DNA of 64,000 nt from contig NZ_MPIN01000005.1 in the NCBI RefSeq assembly GCF_001887355.1, positions 125,390 through 189,389 of the forward strand. The letters run 5' to 3'. Below the pieces are notes generated by a model. That model was not told the DNA's origin and ran no database searches. It saw only the letters and a list, made by a program, of their open reading frames with translations. Shown piece after piece: positions 46,950 to 54,560 of the stretch; position 1 is the first letter of the stretch; each line of letters starts with the position of its first letter. The DNA is from Cystobacter ferrugineus (GTDB lineage Bacteria > Myxococcota > Myxococcia > Myxococcales > Myxococcaceae). A program made the translations under genes and the position numbers.

Positions 46950-47436
46950 CGTCGGACTCGGTCATCGCCAGCGCCGCGGAGCGCACGTCCTCCAGCGCGA
47001 AGGACTGATCCAACACCAGGTGCACCGGCAGGGACTCCATGCGCGCGCGCAGCCTCGGGTTGGTGAAGGCGCTCACGAGGATGACGGGCACCCACGGATG
47101 CGCGTGGCACCAGCGCTCGAGCAGCGCCAGCCCGGGCTCGCCCAGCATCCGCGCGTTGCAGATGAGCAGGTCCGGCGGCGTGATCCCCTCGGGCACGAGC
47201 TCCTGGGCCAGGCGCGAGAGCGCGCCGCGCGCGTCCTCCACCACATCCACCTCGAAGCGATCCTGGAGAAGCAGCTCGCGCAAGCCATGACCGCGCTCGC
47301 GCAGGGTCTCCATCACCACCACCCGCCAGGGCGTGGCCCTGGGGCGCTCCGGAGGAGAACGCCGAGTTCCCCGCACTCCCGACGGGGATGAGTCATTCTG
47401 CTGGGCAACCACCGAATAGGCGCGCTTGACCACCAT
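46939..47436 (-). CDS. Degenerate response-regulator receiver protein
   Basis: The 165-residue protein has a ~40-residue basic, Ser/Arg-rich N-terminus and then a receiver-like domain. Strand 1 is WRVVVMETLRERG, without the usual pair of acidic residues. The phosphoacceptor strand is PDLLICNARMLGEPG, where Asn stands in for the expected Asp. The switch strand is VPVILVSAFTN, and the conserved Lys region reads LVLDQSF instead of a KP-type motif. It probably cannot be phosphorylated in the ordinary way. There is no output domain. It may act as a phosphorylation-independent adaptor; its partners are not evident. Confidence 0.65.
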   Translation of the reverse strand: MVVKRAYSVVAQQNDSSPSGVRGTRRSPPERPRATPWRVVVMETLRERGHGLRELLLQDRFEVDVVEDARGALSRLAQELVPEGITPPDLLICNARMLGEPGLALLERWCHAHPWVPVILVSAFTNPRLRARMESLPVHLVLDQSFALEDVRSAALAMTESDVTS

Positions 47437-47863
47437 CGCGTCCTCCTGAGGACCTCTTTAGCAGGAGTCGTACCGTTCCGCTGAAGCGAATTTTTTCAGT
47501 GCCGTGAGAATAATCTCCAGAACTCCACGAATGTCGCCCCCCCATTGTGTCACCTCTTGCCGCCGGAGGGCATAGGGAAAAGCGCCACACGGGGTGTTTC
47601 GCGACGTCTGGAACTTACTGACAGGGCTGGACGCACATTTCCCCTGATTCCCGGGCCTGTCCGGGCCCAAGTGTTGTGGAGCAAATGGACAGGATCACCT
47701 CACCCCCTGTTCTTCTGCTCCCCACTGGTGCCAGCCCCGGGCACATCCCGTCCGCTCCGGACAGCCCGTCAACCCCTCGTAATCGTTTGGACAGCAATCT
47801 TCCCCGCGAGGGGAAAGGCGGGAAGCCCGTGAATTTGCTGGGCATACGAGCAGCCTGACTTGG
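47437..47863. other. Intergenic region upstream of the glucan operon
   Basis: About 430 bases lie between the start of the receiver-like gene and the sigma-54 site. The region is less G/C-rich around 47455-47520, where promoter elements for the minus-strand gene could lie. It would also house any upstream activator sites for the sigma-54 promoter. No gene, strong repeat or RNA motif was recognised. Confidence 0.4.
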
Positions 47864-47880
47864 TTGGCACGGGGGCTGCT
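47864..47880 (+). promoter_or_regulatory. Sigma-54 (-24/-12) promoter of the opgG operon
   Basis: TTGGCACGGGGGCTGCT matches the sigma-54 consensus (YTGGCACG-N4-TTGCW) at all positions but one. GG at 47866-47867 and GC at 47878-47879 are exactly 10 bases apart. It lies about 60 bases before the opgG start at 47941. It also argues against the longer open frame that would start at 47860 inside the promoter. Expression should need a bacterial enhancer-binding protein. Confidence 0.75.
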
Positions 47881-47940
47881 AGGGCCCGATCTCGTTCGCA
47901 CTTTCGCAGGCTTGCGAGGAGGTCACCCGAAGTGGAGCCG

Positions 47941-49461
47941 ATGACGTGGGCAAAGAGGTGGGTGCGCGGAGCATGTGCGCTCGGAGTGCTCGGGTCGCTG
48001 GTGGCCAGCGCCGCGCCCCGCGCCACCGCGCCGGCCTTCAGCGCGGAGACGGTCCGCGCGCGCGCCCGCGAGCTGGCCCAGAAGCCCTATCGGGCTCCGG
48101 CGCCCCTGCCGAAGGGAGTCTTCGAGGGGCTCACGTACGATCAGTACCGGGACATCCGCTACCGCCCGGAGCGGGCCTTGTGGCGCGAGGCGGGCCTGCC
48201 CTTCCAGGCGCAGTTCTTCCACCCGGGCCTCTTCTACCCCGCGCCCCTGCCCATGCACGAGGTGGAGGGCGGACGGGTGACGGCGGTGCGCTTCTCTCCG
48301 CAGCTCTTCACCTACGGCCCGCTCGTGAAGCAGCCGCCGCCCTCGTCCGTGGAGGGCTTCGCGGGCGTGCGGCTCAGCGGCCCCATCAACCGGCCGGACT
48401 ACTACGACGAGATCGCGGTCTTCCTCGGGGCCAGCTACTTCCGGGCGCTGGGCCGCGGCAACGTGTACGGGCTGTCCGCGCGAGGGCTGGCCATCGACAC
48501 GGCGCTGCCCGAGGGCGAGGAGTTCCCCCTCTTCCGCGAGTTCTGGCTGGAGAAGCCCAAGCCGGGCGCGGACCGGGCCGTGGTGCACGCGCTGATGGAC
48601 AGCCCGAGCGTCACCGGCGCCTACCGCTTCGTCATCATCCCGGGCGAGCGCACGGTGATGGAGGTGGAGGCGGTGCTACACGCGCGCAAGCCGGTGAAGC
48701 GGCTGGGCGTGGCGCCGCTGACCAGCATGTACCTCTTTGGCGAGAACGATCGGGGAAGCGCCGAGGACTTCCGGCCCGAGGTGCATGACTCGGACGGGCT
48801 GCTGCTGTGGATGAAGGACGGCGAGCACCTGTGGCGTCCGCTGCAGAACCCGTCGACGCTGAGCGTGTCCAGCTTCCAGGTGAAGGGCCTGCATGCCTTC
48901 GGGCTGCTGCAGCGCGATCAGGCCTTCACCAGCTACGAGGATCTCGAGGCGCGCTACGACAAGCGCCCCAGCGTGTGGGTGGAGCCGGTGGGCGAGTGGG
49001 GCCCGGGCACGGTGCAGCTCGTGGAGATTCCCACGCTCGAGGAAGTGAACGACAACATCGTGGCCTACTGGGTGCCGGAGAAGCCCTTCGGGCCCGGGGC
49101 GCCGCTGCGCCTGTCCTGGCGGCTGCACTGGGGCAGCGAGGCCCCCGAGCGCTCCCAGGTGGCGCTGAGCACCGCCACGCGCGTCGCCGCGGGCAGCACG
49201 CCGGGCGCGCGGCGCTTCGTGCTCGAGTTCTCGCGCGGGGGACCCGAGGGAGGCCAGGGCCCTGTGGAAGCCGTCGTCACGGCGTCCTCGGGCCAGGTCC
49301 TCCGGCCCATCGCGCAGCCCAACGCCGCCACCGGCGGCTGGCGCGCCACCTTCGAGCTGGTGCCCGCGGCGGGCACCACCGCTCCCATCGAATTGCGCTG
49401 TTTTCTGCGACGCGGAACCGAAACCCTCACCGAGACCTGGAGCTACCCGTGGACACCGTGA
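47941..49461 (+). CDS. opgG: Periplasmic glucan biosynthesis protein OpgG/OpgD
   Basis: The 506-residue protein starts with a Sec-type signal peptide (GACALGVLGSLVASAAP) and matches MdoG/OpgG along its length: GLTYDQYRDIRYRPERALW near the N-terminus, FHPGLFY, TSMYLFGEND, EVHDSDGLLLW, and a C-terminal Ig-like domain ending TETWSYPWTP. OpgG/OpgD act in the periplasm on the backbone of osmoregulated periplasmic glucans. The start at 47941 lies after the sigma-54 promoter. Operon order opgG, unknown gene, opgH parallels the proteobacterial opgGH operon, with one extra gene inserted. Confidence 0.9.
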   Translation: MTWAKRWVRGACALGVLGSLVASAAPRATAPAFSAETVRARARELAQKPYRAPAPLPKGVFEGLTYDQYRDIRYRPERALWREAGLPFQAQFFHPGLFYPAPLPMHEVEGGRVTAVRFSPQLFTYGPLVKQPPPSSVEGFAGVRLSGPINRPDYYDEIAVFLGASYFRALGRGNVYGLSARGLAIDTALPEGEEFPLFREFWLEKPKPGADRAVVHALMDSPSVTGAYRFVIIPGERTVMEVEAVLHARKPVKRLGVAPLTSMYLFGENDRGSAEDFRPEVHDSDGLLLWMKDGEHLWRPLQNPSTLSVSSFQVKGLHAFGLLQRDQAFTSYEDLEARYDKRPSVWVEPVGEWGPGTVQLVEIPTLEEVNDNIVAYWVPEKPFGPGAPLRLSWRLHWGSEAPERSQVALSTATRVAAGSTPGARRFVLEFSRGGPEGGQGPVEAVVTASSGQVLRPIAQPNAATGGWRATFELVPAAGTTAPIELRCFLRRGTETLTETWSYPWTP

Positions 49462-49958
49462 TGACGTCGACCTTCTCCGCCTCCGTCCTCTCCTCCGGCT
49501 ACGCGCTTCCCGCCGGGACGCGCGAGGCGCTCGATGCCTTCTTCCGCTCCTTCGGCTTCAGCCAGGAGAGAGATCTGTCCCGGCTGGCCGTGTGGGCGCT
49601 CGGCGCGCGGCGGGTGGACTCCCGCGAGGCCGCCCTGGCGCTCGCGCGCGAGCGGATGGAGAACTGGCTGGCCGAGGCGCTCGGACCGGCCCACGTGAGC
49701 AACGGCGCGCTGCTGGCGCGCGGCCGCGCGGCGTTCGTGCTGTGTGATGGGGCGCGCTGGGGCGCGGCGGTGCTGATGTCCGCGCCGAGCGCGCTGCCGG
49801 TGGAGTTCACGCGTGCGCTCCGGGCGTCGGTGCCCGTGCCCGCCCCGAGGCCGCTGCCCACGACGATGCCGGAGCAGACCCTGACCACCTGGTCCCTGGG
49901 AGAGCTGCTGCGCCGCTGGTGGCGGGTGGGCGAGCCGGACGTGTCCGTCTCCCGCTGA
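49461..49958 (+). CDS. Small protein encoded between opgG and opgH, unknown function
   Basis: The 165-residue product has no signal peptide or membrane helix. The ATG at 49461 shares its A with the opgG stop (TGATG), so translation is coupled, and opgH follows after 27 bases. Motifs are few: an N-terminal helical part (REALDAFFRSFGFSQERDLSRLAV), a central GRAAFVLCDGARWGAAVLM that looks like two beta-strands, and a C-terminal QTLTTWSLGELLRRWWRVG. It could be a cytoplasmic modulator of OpgH, but I recognise no family. Confidence 0.6.
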   Translation: MTSTFSASVLSSGYALPAGTREALDAFFRSFGFSQERDLSRLAVWALGARRVDSREAALALARERMENWLAEALGPAHVSNGALLARGRAAFVLCDGARWGAAVLMSAPSALPVEFTRALRASVPVPAPRPLPTTMPEQTLTTWSLGELLRRWWRVGEPDVSVSR

Positions 49959-49985
49959 AGCACCTGTGAAGCACCTGGAGGCCTC

Positions 49986-52025
49986 ATGCACGCGCATTCC
50001 TTCTCGCCCGGGACGGCCGGGCTGCGGCGGGCCCTGGTCCTCGGCCCGGCCGCGCTGTCCACCCTCGTGGCGACGGGGGAGCTGGTCCGGCTGTTGAGCG
50101 TCCGGGACTTCACCCTCCCCGAGGGGGTGATGACGGGCCTGTTCGCCCTGTGCTTCGCCTGGATCGCCCTCTCCTTCTGGGCGGCGGTGGCGGGCTTCGT
50201 CCAGACGCTGCTCGGCAAGCGGCCGCCCGGTCTTCGCTGGCCGGACGCGCGGGAGGAAGCGGCGCCGCTGACGAGCCGCATCGCGGTGGTGATGCCCATC
50301 CACAACGAGGACCCGACGTCGGTCTTCGCCAACCTCCAGGCCACCTACGAGTCGGTGGCGGCCACGGGGCGGCTGGAGTCCTTCGACTTCTACGTGCTGA
50401 GCGACTCCACGCGCCTGGAGGCGTGGGTGGCCGAGGAGCTGGCGTGGTCGGAGCTGTGCCGGCGCGTGGGAGGCCAGGGCCGCGTCTTCTACCGGCGGCG
50501 CTCGGACAACACGGGCAAGAAAGCGGGCAACCTCGCGGACTTCTGCGAGCGCTGGGGCCGCCGCTACGACTTCATGGTGGTGCTGGACGCCGACAGCCTC
50601 ATGGCGGGTGACACGCTGGTGCGCATGGCGCGGCTGATGGAGCTCAACCCGCGCGTGGGCATCCTCCAGGCGCCGCCCCTGTGCGTGGGACGCACCACGC
50701 TCTTCGCCCGCCTGCAGCAGTTCGCCGGCCGCGTGTATGGGCCCGTGGTGGCGGCGGGCGCGGCGGCCTGGCAGCTCGGCGAGTCCAACTACTGGGGCCA
50801 CAACGCCATCCTGCGCGTGTCGGCCTTCACCGAGCACTGCGGGCTGCCGGTGCTGCCGGGCCAGCAGCCCTTCGGGGGCCACATCCTCAGCCATGACTTC
50901 GTGGAGGCGGCGCTGATGCGGCGCGCGGGCTACACGGTGTGGCTGGTGCCGGAGCTGGGTGGCAGCTACGAGCAGTCCCCGCCCCATCTGCTCGCGTACG
51001 CGCAGCGCGATCGGCGCTGGTGCCAGGGCAACCTGCAACACCTGGGGTTGGTGCTCGCGGGGGGCCTGCACCCGTCGAGCCGGGGGCACTTCCTCATGGG
51101 CGTCATGTCCTATGTGGCCTCGCCCCTGTGGCTGCTCTTCCTCGCGGCGGGGCTGGGGGCGGCGCTGTGGGATCGCTTCGTGGCGGCGGAGTTCCCGCTC
51201 GGCCCTCTCGCCGAGGCGCCCTCCTTCGACGTGCCGGGCGCGCTGCGGCTGATGTCGGTGTCGCTCGCCATGTTGCTCCTGCCCAAGGTCTTCGGCCTGC
51301 TGCTGGCCCTGGCGGACCGGGAAGCCGCCGCGCGCATGGGCGGCCGGTTCCGGCTGGTACTCGGCGTGCTGGTGGAGAGCGTCGTGTCCACGCTGCTCGC
51401 CCCGGTGATGATGCTCTTCCAGTCGCACTTCGTCTTCGGGACGATCCTCGGCTACCGGGTGTCCTGGTCGAGCCAGCAGCGCGGCGACGAGGCCCTGCCA
51501 TGGGCGGAAGCGGCGCGGCGCCATGCGGTGCACGTGGGCGTGGGCGTGGGCGTGGCGGCGGTGGCGTTCGGGGTGAATCCGGGCCTGCTGCCGTGGCTGG
51601 CCCCGGTGGTGGCGGGGTTGCTGCTGTCCATTCCCCTGACGGTGTGGACGTCGCGGGCCTCCTGGGGCGAGAAGACGGCGCGGCTCGGCCTGTTCCTCAT
51701 CCCCGAGGAGTCCGCCCCTCCCCCCGTCCTGGTGCGAGCCACGGAGCTCGCGCGCAACGAGGTGGAGCCGGTGGAGGACGCGCTGGAGCGGGTGCTCCAG
51801 GACGACCGTGCGCACGCGCTACACCTGGCCCTGCTGGAGTCCTCGACCGGTGCCGAGGGCACGTCGCTCACGCTCGCCTCGGCCCGCCGCAAGCTCATGG
51901 AGGGAGCACCCGAGCGGCTCTCTCCTCAGGAGAAGGCGGCCGTCATGCTGGACGCGGAGACCCTCGCGGAGGTGCGCGGCCAGTACATGGCCTCGCAGAA
52001 GCCCGTCCCCGCGACAAGCGTCTGA
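49986..52025 (+). CDS. opgH: Glucans biosynthesis glucosyltransferase OpgH
   Basis: The 679-residue protein has two N-terminal membrane segments, a GT2 catalytic domain with VVMPIHNEDP, VLDADS, GHNAILR, HILSHDFVEA and the processive-enzyme motif QRDRRW, then several C-terminal membrane segments. This is the architecture of MdoH/OpgH, which polymerises UDP-glucose into the beta-glucan backbone and passes it across the inner membrane. It is shorter at the N-terminus than the E. coli enzyme (about 847 residues), so the cytoplasmic extension that binds FtsZ there is probably absent. Confidence 0.92.
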   Translation: MHAHSFSPGTAGLRRALVLGPAALSTLVATGELVRLLSVRDFTLPEGVMTGLFALCFAWIALSFWAAVAGFVQTLLGKRPPGLRWPDAREEAAPLTSRIAVVMPIHNEDPTSVFANLQATYESVAATGRLESFDFYVLSDSTRLEAWVAEELAWSELCRRVGGQGRVFYRRRSDNTGKKAGNLADFCERWGRRYDFMVVLDADSLMAGDTLVRMARLMELNPRVGILQAPPLCVGRTTLFARLQQFAGRVYGPVVAAGAAAWQLGESNYWGHNAILRVSAFTEHCGLPVLPGQQPFGGHILSHDFVEAALMRRAGYTVWLVPELGGSYEQSPPHLLAYAQRDRRWCQGNLQHLGLVLAGGLHPSSRGHFLMGVMSYVASPLWLLFLAAGLGAALWDRFVAAEFPLGPLAEAPSFDVPGALRLMSVSLAMLLLPKVFGLLLALADREAAARMGGRFRLVLGVLVESVVSTLLAPVMMLFQSHFVFGTILGYRVSWSSQQRGDEALPWAEAARRHAVHVGVGVGVAAVAFGVNPGLLPWLAPVVAGLLLSIPLTVWTSRASWGEKTARLGLFLIPEESAPPPVLVRATELARNEVEPVEDALERVLQDDRAHALHLALLESSTGAEGTSLTLASARRKLMEGAPERLSPQEKAAVMLDAETLAEVRGQYMASQKPVPATSV

Positions 52026-52061
52026 TCGAGAAGGCGGACTTGGAGTAGCGTGCCAGGCACC

Positions 52062-53399
52062 ATGAGCGCCGACACCGCCACGTCCTCCTCGAATCCGAAG
52101 CTGTCGAACCTGCTGCGTTGGCTGGAAGAAGGAGGAGCCCGCTTTCCCAAGCTCCAACTCGTCCGGCTCGAGGATGGTGAGCGCGCCGTGCTCGCCCAGG
52201 CGCCCATCTCCGCCGGGGAGACGGTGCTCCAGGTGCCTCGCTCCCACATGCTCACGCTGGAGCTCGCGCGGGAGTCCGACATCGGGCGCGCCATCGCCGA
52301 GGGGCTCGATCCGGACAACGAGGACCTGTACCTGGCCTCCTTCCTCCTCCAGGAAAAACACCGCGAGGGCTCCTTCTGGAAGCCCTACATCGACAGCCTT
52401 CCCGAGTCCTATCCCCAGATGCCCCTCTTCTATGGGAGCGATGAGCACGCCCTGCTCAAGGGCTGCTTCGCGCTGTCCCTGCTGACGCACCAGGCCCAGT
52501 CGCTCCAGGAGGACTACATGCGGCTGTGCCAGAGCGTCCCCGGCTACGAGCGCTTCACCCCCGGGGAGTTCGTCTGGGCCCGGCTCTCGGTGTCCTCGCG
52601 CCTCTTCAGCCTGAAGACGGGGGGCTTTCTCGGACAGACACTCGTGCCGCTGGCGGACATGCTCAACCACCGCCGCCCGCCCGATGTGCTCTGGGAGACC
52701 TCGGAGGACGGGGAGTTCTTCGTGATGAAGGCGCACAACGCCGTGGCCGCCGGCGACGAGGTCCACGATAGCTACGGGGCCAAGAGCAACGATCTGTTGC
52801 TGCTGCACTTCGGCTTCCTGACGGAGGACACCGAGCACGACGAGGCCTTCCTCGGCCTGGGCATCCTCGACGGGGATCCGCTCGCGGCCACCAAGCAGAT
52901 GCTGCTCATGCTCCCCTCCCCCACCGCCGGGCGCCCCTTCAAGATCTCGCGCCAGTACGCCCATCTGAACACCCGGATGGCGTTCTCCTTCCTGCGCATC
53001 GCCGCCGCCGTCCCGGATGACATCGAGGACATCTCCAGCCGGGTGATGTCCGGCGAGCGTGCCCTCGGGCCCCTCAGCGTGGACAACGAGGAGAATGTCC
53101 TCGATCTGCTCGAAGCCACCTGCCATGCCCGGCTCGCCCTCTTCCCCACCTCGATCGCGCAGGACGACGAACTGCTGCGCGACGAGTCCCTCTCGCCCAA
53201 CGCGCGCAACTGCGTGCTCGTCCGGCGCGCGGAGAAACAGCTCATCTGGGACTACCTCGAGATGATCCGCGTCTGCCGCGAGCTGCTGCATACGCCCCGG
53301 GAAGAAGTGGAGCGGCTCGCCGCCCTGTCCGACTCGCCCTGGGGCTGGTTCGACGCCTACGTGCGCACGGATCTGTTGAAGCTCATCCGCGGCGAATGA
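52062..53399 (+). CDS. SET-domain lysine methyltransferase, LSMT/SETD3-like
   Basis: The 445-residue protein resembles eukaryotic non-histone SET methyltransferases such as Rubisco LSMT and SETD3. It has an N-terminal FPKLQLVRLEDGERAVLAQAPISAGETVLQVP, an inserted helical region, the SAM-binding core PLADMLNHRRPP, and GDEVHDSYGAKSNDLLLLHFGF, then a C-terminal helical Rubisco-LSMT-like substrate-binding domain. The substrate in bacteria is unknown. A GTG at 52050 has a closer GGAG (52042-52045) and may be the true start, adding four residues. The gene follows opgH by about 36 bases on the same strand. Confidence 0.85.
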   Translation: MSADTATSSSNPKLSNLLRWLEEGGARFPKLQLVRLEDGERAVLAQAPISAGETVLQVPRSHMLTLELARESDIGRAIAEGLDPDNEDLYLASFLLQEKHREGSFWKPYIDSLPESYPQMPLFYGSDEHALLKGCFALSLLTHQAQSLQEDYMRLCQSVPGYERFTPGEFVWARLSVSSRLFSLKTGGFLGQTLVPLADMLNHRRPPDVLWETSEDGEFFVMKAHNAVAAGDEVHDSYGAKSNDLLLLHFGFLTEDTEHDEAFLGLGILDGDPLAATKQMLLMLPSPTAGRPFKISRQYAHLNTRMAFSFLRIAAAVPDDIEDISSRVMSGERALGPLSVDNEENVLDLLEATCHARLALFPTSIAQDDELLRDESLSPNARNCVLVRRAEKQLIWDYLEMIRVCRELLHTPREEVERLAALSDSPWGWFDAYVRTDLLKLIRGE

Positions 53400-53501
53400 C
53401 CAGGCGGGCGGCCATCCCCCCGGCCGGTGGGACTCCTGTCCTGCAGGGAGGGGCGTCCACCCGTGAAAACTTCGAGCAAATAGCGCCGGGCCGTCACGGG
53501 G

Positions 53502-53518
53502 TTGGCACAAAGCCCGCG
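53502..53518 (+). promoter_or_regulatory. Sigma-54-like promoter before the Ppx/GppA gene
   Basis: TTGGCACAAAGCCCGCG contains GG (53504-53505) and GC (53516-53517) exactly 10 bases apart with a good -24 box (TTGGCAC); the -12 box is weaker. It ends about 52 bases before the Ppx/GppA start at 53571. The same spacing is seen before opgG. Confidence 0.55.
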
Positions 53519-53570
53519 TAGCTTGTGGGTCGAGTGAGAGTGGTCCCTCCGCACCGAAAGGTTCGTCACC

Positions 53571-54560
53571 ATGGCCGACCCGACCTCGCGACCCGTCTTC
53601 GCCGCCATCGACGTGGGCACCAATGCCGCCCGCCTGGAGCTGGCCCGGCCCGGCGCCTCGGGCGCGCTGGAGACCGTGCTCAAGGAGCGGGACGCCATCC
53701 GCCCGGGTGAAGGCGTCTTCTCCCAGGGAACGATGTCACCGGGGGCCGCGGATCGGCTGGTGAGCACGTTGCGCCGCTACGCGGCCGTGTGCCGGCGGCA
53801 CGAGGCCCAGGTCCGGGCGGTGGCCACCAGCGCCCTGCGCGAGGCGCGCAACCAGCGGGAAATCCTCCAGCGGGTGCGCGAGGAGGCGAAGCTGGAGCTG
53901 GAGGTGGTGAGCGGCGAGGAGGAAGCGCGGCTCATCTGCCTGGGCGTCCTGCACCGCACGCCCCCGCGGACGCGCTCGCTGCTGGTGGATCTGGGCGGAG
54001 GCTCCACCGAGGTGGTGCTCGCCACCGGAGAGCGGCCCGATGCCATGTGGAGCCTGCCCCTGGGCGCGGTGCGGCTGACACAACTGTTCGACACCTCCGG
54101 CGAGGTGACCCCCTCCCGGCTGCGTTCGCTGCGCGACTTCGCCGAGGCGCGCCTGCACGAGACACTCCCCGCCGCCTTGGCCTCTCCGCCCTTCACGGCG
54201 ATCGGCTCCTCCGGCACCATCCGGGCCATCGTGGACTTCGCGGCGCGCGACGGCTCCTCCATCGCGAGCCGGGAGGATCTCGCGGGCGCCACGCACCTGC
54301 TGGCGCGGATGTCGCCGGAGCGGCGGCGCGAGCACTTCGACGCGCGACGGGCCGACATCATCGTCGCCGGCGCCGTGCTGCTCGAGCGGTTGGTCCACCA
54401 CCTGGGCGTGGATGGCATCACCGCCGTCAAGCGTGGCCTGCGTGATGGCCTGCTCGTGGACCTGTGGTCCCGTCAGGCCGGCACGGCGGAGGACGAGGCC
54501 TCCCGCCTGGGCAACGGGCGCGTCTTCCCCCGCGAAGCGCGCGCCGTGGGCATCAACTGA
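53571..54560 (+). CDS. Ppx/GppA-family phosphatase (exopolyphosphatase-like)
   Basis: The 329-residue protein has the ASKHA phosphatase motifs DVGTNAARLELA, AVATSALREARN, EEEARLICLGV, DLGGGSTEVVL and GSSGTIRA. It corresponds to the catalytic N-terminal two domains; the C-terminal HD-like domain of longer Ppx proteins is missing, as in many short family members. Family members release phosphate from polyphosphate or from pppGpp, tying the gene to phosphate and stringent control, which is important in starvation-induced development. Its 3' end overlaps the convergent TAXI gene by 8 bases. Confidence 0.87.
   Translation: MADPTSRPVFAAIDVGTNAARLELARPGASGALETVLKERDAIRPGEGVFSQGTMSPGAADRLVSTLRRYAAVCRRHEAQVRAVATSALREARNQREILQRVREEAKLELEVVSGEEEARLICLGVLHRTPPRTRSLLVDLGGGSTEVVLATGERPDAMWSLPLGAVRLTQLFDTSGEVTPSRLRSLRDFAEARLHETLPAALASPPFTAIGSSGTIRAIVDFAARDGSSIASREDLAGATHLLARMSPERRREHFDARRADIIVAGAVLLERLVHHLGVDGITAVKRGLRDGLLVDLWSRQAGTAEDEASRLGNGRVFPREARAVGIN

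Noticed and set aside
47860-47940. N-terminal extension of OpgG by 27 residues
   Set aside because: It would begin inside the sigma-54 promoter and puts an Arg-rich stretch before an otherwise normal signal peptide.
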